A DNA stretch of 64,000 bases, from the NCBI GenBank assembly GCA_902494345.1, contig CABUSV010000008.1, positions 42,118 through 106,117 on the forward strand, read 5' to 3'. Numbering within the stretch: position 1 is the stretch's first letter; each line of letters begins with the position of its first letter. Below the pieces are notes generated by a model, which made no database searches, had not been told where the DNA came from, and saw only the letters and a list, made by a program, of their open reading frames with translations. The position numbers and the translations under genes were made by a program. The stretch comes from an uncultured Collinsella sp. (GTDB taxonomy: Bacteria; Actinomycetota; Coriobacteriia; Coriobacteriales; Coriobacteriaceae). This document shows, piece after piece, positions 15,545 to 23,794 of this stretch.

Positions 15545-17485
15545 ATGAACGCCCCCGTTGCCAAGACCCGTCGGCGGCGCCGCCTATTCGCGCGATTCGC
15601 TTCCGTCTGCGCGCTCGCCGCGCTTGCGTTGCTGCTGCTGCCTGCCGCCGCGCACGCCGACGGCTACTCCATGAGCCAAACCCATATCGGCGCCACGGTC
15701 GAGGCCGATGGCTCGCTGACCGTTGTCGAGAGACGCCAGTTTGATTTCGATGACGACATCAACGGCGTGTTTTGGGAGATCAATACGGGCTCCAACCAGC
15801 AGGGAGGCGCGGCGGGCGTCAATGTGCTGAGCGTCGAGGAAGATGGCACCGCGTTTAACAGAGTCGATTATGCAAACAAGGGCGACAGCGGTGTCTATAC
15901 GGTTGAGCAGTCCGACGGCGGCGTAAAGATCAAGGTTTTCAGCCCCCACGAGAGCGGCGACAGCGCGATTTATTACGTGAGCTACACCATGACCGGTGCG
16001 GTCATGAACTGGTCCGATACCGCCGAACTCTACTGGAAGTTTGTGGGCGACGGCTGGTCGGCGGATTCCGACGATGTTGAGATGGAAGTCCACTTCGCAA
16101 ACGCTGCCGCGGGGACCCCGGCAACCAAGGGTGACAACTTCCGCGCGTGGGGCCACGGTCCGCTCACGGGCAACGTATCGCTCGACACGGACGAGCCTAT
16201 GGTTACCTATACCATTCCCAGCGTGCATCAGGGCGAGTTTGCCGAGGCGCGCATCGCCTTCCCCAGCGACTGGGTGCCGCAGCTCGCCGCCTCAAGCGAG
16301 AAGCGCATGCCGACAATTCTGAGCGAGGAGAAGGCGTGGGCCGAGGAAGCTAACGCCCGCCGCGCCCGTGCGCGCATGATTGCCAACGTGCTTGCCGTGG
16401 TGAGCGTTGTCGCGGCGGTGACCTTTACCGGCACAATCGTTGTGCTCAAGCTGCGCCGCCGCAAGCCCAAGCCGCTTTTCCAGGACGAATATTTCCGCGA
16501 TGTGCCTTCGGCCGACCATCCCGCCGTGCTTTCGGCCCTCATGAGCTGGAACGAGGTGCCCGACCAGGCATATATCGCCACGCTCATGAAGCTCACTGAC
16601 GACCGTGTGATCAAGCTGGAGCAGGCGACCGTGACCAAGGCCAAGAAGGGTCTGTTGGGGCGTGAAAAAGAAGAACAGACGTATCGCGTGACGGTGAGTG
16701 ATGCTGGTTGGAAGTCGGCCAAGGGCATTGACCGCACGGTGCTCAAGATCTTCTTTGCCGGCGCTAAGCCCGACGAGAACGGTGATCGCTCGCGCACGTT
16801 TGACGAGCTGCGGCACTACGTCAAGCAGCACGCCACACCCGTGGGCGACAAACTCGAGGACTATCAGAACACCGTTAAGGGCAAGCTGGCCGATAGCGAG
16901 TACGTTGCCTCGGACGGCATTGTCGCAATGGTGTTTTGCCTGGTTCTTGGTATTCTGATCGCCTTTATTCCCGTGGGATCTATCTTCTTTACCGACGGCG
17001 CGCAGGCGAACATTATCGCCGCGGTTATCTCGGTGCCGATTGTGCTGGTGGGTATTGGCGTAGGCCTTACGTTCCGCCGCTTTACGCCGGAGGGCGCCGA
17101 GGTGGCGGCTCGCTGCAAGGCGCTTAGGCATTGGCTCGAGGACTTCACGCGCCTCAAGGAAGCCGTCCCCGGCGATCTGGTCCTGTGGAATAAACTTTTG
17201 GTGATGGGTGCGGCGCTGGGCGTTTCCAAGGAAGTATTGCGCCAGCTTGCCGAGGCCGTGCCGCCCGGGGAGCGCGAGGCCGACGGCTTCTACGACAATT
17301 ACCCCTGCTACTGGTGGTACTACCATCATTACGGCAACGAGTCGCCGATGGATTCGTTCGACGGCGTGTATCACGAGAGCATTCGTGAGCTCGCGTCGAG
17401 CCCCGACAGTTCGAGCGGCGGCGGAGGCGGCGGCTTCTCGGGCGGCGGTGGCGGCGCCGGTGGAGGCGGCGGTGGAACGTTCTAG
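15545..17485 (+). CDS. DUF2207-family exported membrane protein
   Basis: ATG 15545 is preceded by AAAGGAT at about 7 nt; an in-frame ATG at 15485 would add 20 residues in front of a good signal peptide and is less likely. The 646-residue product has a KTRRRRR start, a hydrophobic core and AHADG cleavage region, then an extracellular beta-rich DUF2207 domain (GSLTVVERRQFDF, GVFWEINTG). A membrane helix follows around 275-298 with KLRRRKPK after it, a cytoplasmic domain, a paired hydrophobic region at about 455-515, and a Gly-rich C-terminus (SGGGGGGFSGG). This is the usual DUF2207 layout; the function of the family is unknown. Confidence 0.85.
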   Translation: MNAPVAKTRRRRRLFARFASVCALAALALLLLPAAAHADGYSMSQTHIGATVEADGSLTVVERRQFDFDDDINGVFWEINTGSNQQGGAAGVNVLSVEEDGTAFNRVDYANKGDSGVYTVEQSDGGVKIKVFSPHESGDSAIYYVSYTMTGAVMNWSDTAELYWKFVGDGWSADSDDVEMEVHFANAAAGTPATKGDNFRAWGHGPLTGNVSLDTDEPMVTYTIPSVHQGEFAEARIAFPSDWVPQLAASSEKRMPTILSEEKAWAEEANARRARARMIANVLAVVSVVAAVTFTGTIVVLKLRRRKPKPLFQDEYFRDVPSADHPAVLSALMSWNEVPDQAYIATLMKLTDDRVIKLEQATVTKAKKGLLGREKEEQTYRVTVSDAGWKSAKGIDRTVLKIFFAGAKPDENGDRSRTFDELRHYVKQHATPVGDKLEDYQNTVKGKLADSEYVASDGIVAMVFCLVLGILIAFIPVGSIFFTDGAQANIIAAVISVPIVLVGIGVGLTFRRFTPEGAEVAARCKALRHWLEDFTRLKEAVPGDLVLWNKLLVMGAALGVSKEVLRQLAEAVPPGEREADGFYDNYPCYWWYYHHYGNESPMDSFDGVYHESIRELASSPDSSSGGGGGGFSGGGGGAGGGGGGTF

Positions 17486-17499
17486 CGAGCGCTTGCTTT

Positions 17500-17547
17500 G
17501 GGATGGACCTTTCTGGGCGGTTGCCTGGGAAGGTCCATCCCGTTTTT
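17500..17547 (+). terminator. Rho-independent terminator after the DUF2207 gene
   Basis: GGGATGGACCTT (17500-17511) pairs perfectly with AAGGTCCATCCC (17530-17541), followed by GTTTTT. Confidence 0.85.
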
Positions 17548-17599
17548 GTGCATCGAAACGGGCCAAACTTTCTGCTGCGGACCTTCGCGCAAGGGGCAG

Positions 17600-17827
17600 T
17601 GGACAAAAAATGCCAAATATGAGTACTGTTGCCGAAATAGTTGCATTAATTTGCGTTCATTTATTGGTTTCTAATGAGAGTATTTCTCGTTAAGAGCCAA
17701 TTTTATCGAACATTTGGGGAGATACATCAGTTCGCCCGGCTGACCGCCGTGTCTAAAAGTCTCAAAAATGCCCCGAATCGCTGTTACTAAAAAGGTAACA
17801 GTACTCATATTTGATGTTTTTTGACCA
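17600..17827. repeat. MITE-like inverted-repeat element, copy 1 (~228 bp)
   Basis: The left end (17600-17629: a GGACAAAAAA word, then CAAATATGAGTACTGTT) is repeated in inverted form at the right end (17797-17827: AACAGTACTCATATTTG, then TTTTTTGACCA). The interior is A/T-rich with no coding frame. The same ends at the same spacing occur at 39743 and 54330. No transposase is encoded, so any mobility would depend on one elsewhere. It lies just downstream of the DUF2207 terminator and 50 bp before the IS element. Confidence 0.7.
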
Positions 17828-17876
17828 CAGCCATTTGCAGACCCCCCTAGGCTACTCATTGGGGACAGACTTAAAT

Positions 17877-19398
17877 GACCAGTCGGTAGCGCGCAGAGAT
17901 GTGGTGTAAGAGGCGGGGCATGCCCCGCCCCCGCCCTTCCTTGAAAGGGCGGGGGCACCGCCTAGAATTCGTCGTTGGAGTAGTGAAGGTGACGAATGAA
18001 GGGAAAGGCGATGCCCCAAGAAGAGAGTGTACTGCGCCTCAGCCGCGACGAGGCCCTCGAGGCGGCGCGGCTTTGGCAGGAGTGCGGCGACGCGCGCGAA
18101 TTCGCGTGCAGGGTGCTGGGCGGCGTGATGAACGCGCTGATGGACTCCGAGGCCCAGCAGATGTGCGGCGCGGGCCGCAACGAGCGCGGCGGCGGCAGGG
18201 AGAACAGTCGCAACGGCTACCGCACCAGGTCGCTCAGGACCGCCGTGGGCGACGTGGAGCTCGAGATACCCAAGCTCAGGCACGGCACCTACTACCCCGA
18301 GGGCATGCTCGCGCGCTGGTCGCGCGTCGACACCTCGGTGGCCGCCATCGTGCAGGAGATGTACGTGTGCGGCGTGTCCACCCGCAAGGTCGAGCGCGTG
18401 GCGTCCAGGCTGGGCATATCCTCGCTGTCGAGCTCGGAGGTCTCGAGCCTCTGCTCCGGCCTCGACGCCGAGGTGGCCGAGTTCCGCCGCCGCGACCTGT
18501 CCGGCACGCCGTGCTGCTACCTGTGGCTCGACGCGACCTACATGAGCTGCAGGGTCGGCTCGTCGGTCGTCTCGCAGGGCGTCGTGACCGCGATCGGGCT
18601 GGGCGCCGACGGGCGCAAGCACTTCCTGGGCTGCGACGTGGTCGACACCGAGAGCGAGGACTCCTGGGCGGCCTTCCTCGGCGGGCTGCGCGAGCGAGGG
18701 CTGTCCGGCGTGCGCCTCGTGGTCTCCGACAGCCACGCCGGGCTCGCGGCCGCCGTCTCGCGCCTGTTCCAGGGATGCGCCTGGCAGCGCTGCGTGACGC
18801 ACCTGCAGCGCAACCTCCAGAGCGCCTGCTCGGGCAGGCCCGAGGGCTCCAAGGCCGCCGTCAGGGACCTCGTGCACGCCGCGGTCTACCAGGACGACCC
18901 CGACCTCGCGCGCTGCGTGTGGGCCGAGGCCGTGCCCTGGGTGGCGTCGGTGTCCGCCAGGGCCGGCGAGGTCTTCGAGCGGGCCGAGGACTCCGCGCTG
19001 GCGTTCACGGCCTTCCCCAGGGCGCACTGGCCCAAGCTCCGCACCAACAACGTCCAGGAGCGCGCCAACCGCGAGATCAAGCGCCGCTACAGGGTCGTGC
19101 AGTCCTTCCCCTCGAGGGAGTCGATGCTGCGCCTGACGTGCGCGAGCCTCATGGAGACCGAGGGGCAGTGGTCCCAGCAGCGGGTGTTCTCCGAGGCATC
19201 GGCCGCCGAGGGCTTCGCCGAGCCCGCGGACAGGCAGGCCCCGACGGAGGGGAGGCGCCGCGCGCTCGGGCGGCGCGCCAAGGAGATCGTGGACGAGATA
19301 GTCGAGAGGCGCGGTCTAAAGAAGGAGTAATATCGGGACTTGCAGCGACGGACCTCAGGACACTCTTACACCACGTTCGCGCGCGCGACCGACCAGTC
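17877..19398 (+). mobile_element. IS256-family insertion sequence (about 1.5 kb)
   Basis: Imperfect ~36-bp terminal inverted repeats bound the element. The left end begins GACCAGTCGGTAGCGCGC and runs into GTGGTGTAAGAG (17901-17912); the right end carries the inverse, CTCTTACACCAC at 19363-19374, and ends GACCGACCAGTC at 19398. The transposase fills the interior. No clean 8-9 bp target duplication is visible. Instead an 18-bp direct repeat, GGGACAGACTTAAATGAC, occurs at 17862-17879 (overlapping the left end) and at 19418-19435, about 20 bp beyond the right end. Higher GC than its surroundings is consistent with recent arrival. Confidence 0.75.
17996..19330 (+). CDS. IS256-family (mutator-type) transposase
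   Basis: ATG 17996 with AAGGTGA upstream is used; ATG 18011 is an alternative. The 444-residue protein has the mutator features: an N-terminal region with SRNGYRTRSLRT and GDVELEIPKLR, then YLWLDATYM (first Asp), RLVVSDSHAGL (second Asp) and NVQERANREIKRR (the Glu). A C/H motif (CAWQRCVTHLQRNL) sits between them as in other IS256 members. The reading frame is intact, so the element may be active. Confidence 0.9.
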   Translation: MKGKAMPQEESVLRLSRDEALEAARLWQECGDAREFACRVLGGVMNALMDSEAQQMCGAGRNERGGGRENSRNGYRTRSLRTAVGDVELEIPKLRHGTYYPEGMLARWSRVDTSVAAIVQEMYVCGVSTRKVERVASRLGISSLSSSEVSSLCSGLDAEVAEFRRRDLSGTPCCYLWLDATYMSCRVGSSVVSQGVVTAIGLGADGRKHFLGCDVVDTESEDSWAAFLGGLRERGLSGVRLVVSDSHAGLAAAVSRLFQGCAWQRCVTHLQRNLQSACSGRPEGSKAAVRDLVHAAVYQDDPDLARCVWAEAVPWVASVSARAGEVFERAEDSALAFTAFPRAHWPKLRTNNVQERANREIKRRYRVVQSFPSRESMLRLTCASLMETEGQWSQQRVFSEASAAEGFAEPADRQAPTEGRRRALGRRAKEIVDEIVERRGLKKE

Positions 19399-19452
19399 GT
19401 TGGGGATCAATCATTTGGGACAGACTTAAATGACTAGGTGTGGCTGCTGAGG

Positions 19453-20094
19453 CTAGGCCGTTAGGTCGAGCTCATAGAGGAAGCTTTCGCGCGGCATGGC
19501 GTGGCGGCGTTCCTCGCGGTTGGCGCGGTGCGTGGCGGTGCGCTTAAAGCCGTGCAGCTCGTAGAACTTCCACGAGCAGTTGGAGTCGGTGTACAGGTGT
19601 GCCCTTGTCGCCCCGTGCGAGGAAAGGTACGAGACCGCGGCATCGAGCAACACCGAGCCTACGCCCAGGCCATGGACGTCGCGATCCACGGCAAGCAGTG
19701 TGACCTCGTTGTCATGCGGCAGTGGACTTTTCTCGAGCAGGCGGTTGTTGGTTCGGATGGTTGCGCGCACAAACGAGAGATACTCGGCGCACGACTCGGA
19801 TTCTAGCTCGCGCATCTGCGACAGCAACGCGCGTTCGGTATCCATCCAATGCTCGTTGATAGTGACGCCGGAGCTCTGTCCTGCACGCGCAAGTGCAATG
19901 CCGCGCGCCTCACCGTCAATCACCGCAACCTGCGAAAACGTCGAGGACGAAAGGCAGTAGGCAAGATCGCATGCGGCTTCGAGGCGGTTGTACTCATCGT
20001 TATCCGAGTTGTTGTGCCAAAGCTGCTGCAAGATCAGCGCGATGGCGTCGAAGTCTTCGGTATCAAACGGTCGGTAGAGAACCCGCGAGACCAT
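19453..20094 (-). CDS. GNAT-family N-acetyltransferase
   Basis: The 213-residue product starts at ATG 20094 with AAAGAGG just upstream. The acetyl-CoA binding segment is visible as LLAVDRDVHGLGVGSVLLDAA (motif A), followed by HLYTDSNCSWKFYELHGFKR (motif B, with the typical Y-x-x-x-GF). The N-terminal half (FDTEDFDAIALILQQLW) is the usual first strand/helix. Substrate unknown. It is divergent from purH, sharing a ~280-bp intergenic region. Confidence 0.85.
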   Translation of the reverse strand: MVSRVLYRPFDTEDFDAIALILQQLWHNNSDNDEYNRLEAACDLAYCLSSSTFSQVAVIDGEARGIALARAGQSSGVTINEHWMDTERALLSQMRELESESCAEYLSFVRATIRTNNRLLEKSPLPHDNEVTLLAVDRDVHGLGVGSVLLDAAVSYLSSHGATRAHLYTDSNCSWKFYELHGFKRTATHRANREERRHAMPRESFLYELDLTA

Positions 20095-20371
20095 GGTGCC
20101 TCTTTCTTTTGCGGATGCATATCGAGCACAGTTCTACCACGCCGTTGGCATCTAATTATGGTGCCCCTGTGTTCCATCAACTCACCGTGCCCAGTGGCAC
20201 ACCTGCAACCCCCGCTCGCGAGCTTTTTCTGCACATGCGACCGTTGCGGGGTGCATCGTCGCGCTCGATGCGCTACATTGAATCAGTATTTTCAATGCCG
20301 CTGCGCGAGCGCTGCAGATCGACGTATCACCGACTCACAGAGCACGGCGGCGTACCAGACAGGAGGACTGC

Positions 20372-21979
20372 ATGGGATCTGATGTGAAGATCGCACGCGC
20401 GTTGATCTCGGTTACCGATAAGACGGGCGTCGTCGATTTCGCACGGACGCTGGTTGACGACTTTGGCGTCGAGATCATCTCTACGGGCGGCACGGCTCGT
20501 GCCATCGAGGACGCGGGCATTCCCGTAACCCCCATCGAGGAGTTCACGGGCTATCCCGAGATGATGGACGGCCGCGTTAAGACCCTGCACCCCAAGGTCC
20601 ACGGCGCGCTGCTGGCCCGTCGCGATTCCGAGCAGCACATGCAGGAGGCCGCTCAGCACGGCATTAAGCTGATCGACCTGGTCGTCGTCAACCTGTACGA
20701 GTTCGAGAAGACCGTCGCTAACCCCGAGGTCACCTTCGCGGACGCCATCGAGCACATCGACATCGGTGGCCCCTCCATGCTGCGCTCTGCCGCCAAGAAC
20801 GCCGCGAGCGTTACCGTCATCTCCGACCCGGCCGACTACGACGCCGTCCTGGCCGAGATGCGCGAGACCGGCGGTTGCACCACGCTTTCCACCCGTCGTC
20901 GCCTGCAGGTGAAGGTCTACCAGACCACCGCCGCCTACGACACGGCTATCTCCCGTTGGCTTGCCGCCCAGGCAAGCGACGTGGCGGACACCTCTGCCAA
21001 GCTCGAGGTTTCGCTGGAGAAGGTCGACGACCTGCGCTATGGCGAGAACCCGCAGCAGAAGGCCACGGTCTATCGCTTTGCCGAGGGCTGCGAGAACACC
21101 GCGAGCTCGCAGTTCCCGCTTGTGGGCTCCGAGCAGATCCAGGGCAAGCCGCTCAGCTACAACAACTATCTGGATGCCGACGCCGCCTGGAACCTGGTCC
21201 GCGAGTTCGACGAGCCGGCCTGCGTGATCCTCAAGCACCAGAACCCCTGCGGTTCTGCCGTTGCCGAGGGTATCACGGCCGCCTACGACCGCGCTTTCGC
21301 CTGCGATCCCAAGAGCGCCTTCGGCGGCATCATCGCCTGCAACCGCGAGGTTCCCTATGAGCTGGTTGAGCACTTCGCCGATCAGAACAAGCAGTTCGTC
21401 GAGGTTATCATCGCCCCGAGCTACACCGCCGAGGCGCTCGAACGCATGGCTAAGCGCCCCAACCTGCGCGTGCTGGCTACCGGCGGCGTGGACCACGGCG
21501 CTCAGGTGGAGCTGCGCTCCGTCGACGGCGGCATGCTGGTGCAGGAAGTCGACCACGTAACCGAGGATCCCGCGACTTTTACGTTCCCCACCGACCGCAA
21601 GCCCACCGACGCCGAGATGGCTGAGCTTGAGTTTGCCTGGAAGGTCTGCAAGGGCGTCAAGTCCAACGCCATCCTGGTCTCCAAGGGTAAGGCCGGCATT
21701 GGCGTGGGCCCGGGTCAGCCCAACCGCGTTGACTCTGCACTGCTTGCCTGCGAGCGCGCCGAGGACTTCTGCGAACGCGAGGGCGTGGAGAAGGGCGGCT
21801 TTGCCTGCGCAAGCGACGCGTTCTTCCCGTTCCGCGACAACGTCGACGTGCTTGCCGAGCATGGTGTGACCTGCATCATCCAGCCCGGCGGCTCCAAGCG
21901 CGACGACGAGAGCATCCAGGCCTGCAATGAGCACGGCATTGCGATGGTCTTCACGGGGGCCAGGCATTTTAGGCACTAG
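20372..21979 (+). CDS. purH: Bifunctional AICAR transformylase / IMP cyclohydrolase
   Basis: The 535-residue enzyme catalyses the last two steps of purine synthesis, formylating AICAR and closing the ring to IMP. ATG 20372 follows AGGAGG. The N-terminal MGS-like cyclohydrolase domain shows ALISVTDKTG, STGGTARAIEDAG, TGYPEMMDGRVKTLHPKVHG and IGGPSMLRSAAKN. The C-terminal domain shows LRYGENPQQKATVY, LSYNNYLDADAAW, KHQNPCG and KSNAILVSK, with DAFFPF near the end. Length is close to the family norm. The gene stands alone and is followed 1 bp after its stop by a conserved ~100-bp hairpin element. Confidence 0.95.
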   Translation: MGSDVKIARALISVTDKTGVVDFARTLVDDFGVEIISTGGTARAIEDAGIPVTPIEEFTGYPEMMDGRVKTLHPKVHGALLARRDSEQHMQEAAQHGIKLIDLVVVNLYEFEKTVANPEVTFADAIEHIDIGGPSMLRSAAKNAASVTVISDPADYDAVLAEMRETGGCTTLSTRRRLQVKVYQTTAAYDTAISRWLAAQASDVADTSAKLEVSLEKVDDLRYGENPQQKATVYRFAEGCENTASSQFPLVGSEQIQGKPLSYNNYLDADAAWNLVREFDEPACVILKHQNPCGSAVAEGITAAYDRAFACDPKSAFGGIIACNREVPYELVEHFADQNKQFVEVIIAPSYTAEALERMAKRPNLRVLATGGVDHGAQVELRSVDGGMLVQEVDHVTEDPATFTFPTDRKPTDAEMAELEFAWKVCKGVKSNAILVSKGKAGIGVGPGQPNRVDSALLACERAEDFCEREGVEKGGFACASDAFFPFRDNVDVLAEHGVTCIIQPGGSKRDDESIQACNEHGIAMVFTGARHFRH

Positions 21980-21980
21980 A

Positions 21981-22081
21981 GGCTTTCCCAAGCACCCGAC
22001 CTTGCCCCTCAAACCGTCGCTTGCGTACATTTAGTACGCGGCGCTCCTCTTTCGGGGCAATCTCGGGCACTTGGAAAACCC
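21981..22081 (+). repeat. ~100-bp stop-codon-adjacent hairpin element, copy 1
   Basis: GGCTTTCCCAAG at the left end and CTTGGAAAACCC at the right end, with their inner neighbours, pair imperfectly into a long hairpin with an internal GCGTAC/GTACGC stem. The right half contains CTCCTCTTTC, then GC-AATCT and CACTTGGAAAACCC. A second copy of almost the same length, sharing these words, lies at 31444, also immediately after a stop codon. Confidence 0.65.
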
Positions 22082-22110
22082 TTAATGGGATGTTGTTCTA
22101 TCCCATTAAG
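22081..22110. other. Perfect 11-bp hairpin
   Basis: CTTAATGGGAT and ATCCCATTAAG pair perfectly around an 8-nt loop directly after the 100-bp element. No T-run follows. Role unknown. Confidence 0.45.
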
Positions 22111-22150
22111 CTGATCAGTCGCCTGACCATATCGTCAAAATAATCTCTGC

Positions 22151-22186
22151 AAAAGACGGTCGCTCCGTTTGGAGGGCCGTCTTTTT
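22151..22186. terminator. Bidirectional rho-independent terminator
   Basis: AAAAGACGG (22151-22159) pairs with CCGTCTTTTT (22177-22186), with an inner CTCC/GGAG pair. It precedes the gene at 22227 and would end transcripts from purH. Confidence 0.7.
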
Positions 22187-22226
22187 GGTATAAGAGGACG
22201 GAATGACTAACACGAAAGGTACAACC

Positions 22227-22934
22227 ATGCCCCAGATTGATGATGCCGAGCTGTTTGGCAATGCCGAGGATCAGCGTGCGTACGAGGATTTTTGCGCCAA
22301 TCAGGAGGCGGTCGAGAAGTTCACGCTCGACAAGCCCGCGCTCATCTGCCGTTGGCGCATGTCCAACAAAAAGGTACCCATGCTCAATCGTCACATCCGC
22401 GCGTTGTCCGAGCGTCTGGTGCAGGGCGAGCCGCTTACCCATAACATGCTCAGCTGGGCCAAGCAGCACGTTGAGTGGTCGCTTGCCGAGGGCGATTACA
22501 CCGCCCGCGACGGCGTGCTCATGCTGGTGATCGACATCAACGGCAATGCCGCCATGACGGTGGGTGAGTACGAGCCGCTGGCCGATACGTCGGCCAAGGC
22601 GCTGCGTGCCCGCTCCGCCGAGGCTCGCTCCGAGGCCGACGAGACCGGCGTGGCGCCCGAGCTGCTCGCCGCCGTCAACGACGGCGAGCTTGCCTTTGTG
22701 GCGCCGGCGGACGAGTGCCTGTGCGGCACGGCGACGCTCATCGAGCAGTTGGCCCAGACCAAGGGCATCCCGGTCACGCGCGTGGATATTCCCGCTCAGC
22801 TCAAGGGCGCGCTGTTCCTGGTGAGCGACGAGCACGGCGTGGTTCCCGCCGCCGAGACGGACGCTGTCGAGTCCGACGCCGCCACGGTCACCTTCTTCGC
22901 CGAAGGCTACGAAAAGCTCCGCGCCCGCCGCTAA
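22227..22934 (+). CDS. Conserved hypothetical protein (about 235 aa)
   Basis: Two starts are plausible: ATG 22203 (AGAGGA 4 nt upstream) and ATG 22227 (AAAGG at 7 nt); the second is preferred because a TATAAG lies just before the first. The product is acidic and soluble, with an N-terminal helical part (DQRAYEDFCANQEAVEKF, RWRMSNKKVPMLNRH) and a C-terminal part containing DECLCGTATLIEQLAQ and RVDIPAQLKGALFLVSDEHG. It has no membrane segment. I do not recognise the family. It stands alone between a terminator and the two-component system. Confidence 0.65.
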   Translation: MPQIDDAELFGNAEDQRAYEDFCANQEAVEKFTLDKPALICRWRMSNKKVPMLNRHIRALSERLVQGEPLTHNMLSWAKQHVEWSLAEGDYTARDGVLMLVIDINGNAAMTVGEYEPLADTSAKALRARSAEARSEADETGVAPELLAAVNDGELAFVAPADECLCGTATLIEQLAQTKGIPVTRVDIPAQLKGALFLVSDEHGVVPAAETDAVESDAATVTFFAEGYEKLRARR

Positions 22935-22937
22935 ATG

Positions 22938-22975
22938 ATTTTTTTGGGACGGGGATTAAAGAATCATTTTGGTCC
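22938..22975. other. Weak inverted repeat with a GGGACGGGG word
   Basis: AATGATT and AATCATT form 7-bp arms around a T-run and GGGACGGGGATT, with GGTCCCCG just after. It is a weaker relative of the other GGGAC/GTCCC hairpins in the window. Confidence 0.3.
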
Positions 22976-23113
22976 CCGCCACCGCTGCGAGTGCGAGGCG
23001 GACAAAACGCCCCCGCTCGCGAACAGTTCTGTCACCTTGGCACCGCGCGCGGTGCACACCTGCAGTTTCGCAGCCATAATGGTGGCAAGACAACCAAGAG
23101 GGGAGCGGAATCC

Positions 23114-23785
23114 ATGGCGCTGATCTATATCGTTGAGGACGACGAGCCCATTCGTCGCGAGCTTGCCGATATCCTTGCCCGTGCCGGTTTTGAGGTTGAG
23201 GCATGCGAATCGTTTGAGCACGTCTCGCGCGATATTCTCGCCGCCGTGCCCGACCTGGTGCTGCTCGACCTCACGCTTCCCGTCAAGGACGGCCAGCATA
23301 TCTGCCATGAAGTCCGTCGCGAATCCGAGGTCCCCATCATCGTCCTCACGTCACGCACGACCGAGATCGACGAGGTCATGGCCATGACGCTCGGCGCGGA
23401 CGATTTCGTTTCCAAGCCCTATAGCGCGCGCGTGCTCGTGGCACGCATCAATGCCTTGCTGCGTCGCACCGCGACGGCGGGCGAGCGCAGCACGCTCGTC
23501 CACAAGGGGCTGGAGCTGGATCTCGCCCGTTCCATAGCCAGCAATACGGCATCCGGCGACAGTACCGAGCTCACCAAAAACGAACTGCGTATCCTCTCGC
23601 TGCTTCTGAGCCGCGCGGGCAAGATCGTTTCGCGCTCGGCTATCATGCAGGACCTGTGGGACTCCGATGCCTTCGTGGACGACAATACGCTCACCGTCAA
23701 CATCAACCGCCTGCGCACTACACTCGAAAAAATCGGTATCAAGGGGTATCTGACCACGCACCGCGGCCAGGGCTATTCAGTCTAG
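23114..23785 (+). CDS. OmpR/PhoB-family response regulator
   Basis: ATG 23114 has GGGGAG about 8 nt upstream. The 223-residue product has a receiver domain with the acidic pocket VEDDE, phospho-acceptor D52 in LLDLTLP, a T/S in VLTSRT and K in VSKPYSARVL. A C-terminal winged helix follows (LTKNELRILSLLL, ending DNTLTVNINRLRTTLEKIG and HRGQGYSV). It is directly followed by its histidine kinase and is most like BceR/GraR regulators of cell-envelope stress. Confidence 0.9.
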   Translation: MALIYIVEDDEPIRRELADILARAGFEVEACESFEHVSRDILAAVPDLVLLDLTLPVKDGQHICHEVRRESEVPIIVLTSRTTEIDEVMAMTLGADDFVSKPYSARVLVARINALLRRTATAGERSTLVHKGLELDLARSIASNTASGDSTELTKNELRILSLLLSRAGKIVSRSAIMQDLWDSDAFVDDNTLTVNINRLRTTLEKIGIKGYLTTHRGQGYSV

Positions 23786-23794
23786 GTGCCGGTC

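Noticed and set aside
17862..19435. The 18-bp direct repeats as the target-site duplication of the IS element
   Set aside because: They are too long for IS256-type 8-9 bp duplications and the right copy is ~20 bp away from the inverted repeat end; related words occur elsewhere.
20327..22030. A ~570-codon minus-strand frame opposite purH
   Set aside because: purH is unmistakable on the plus strand and the reverse frame has no motif or ribosome site.
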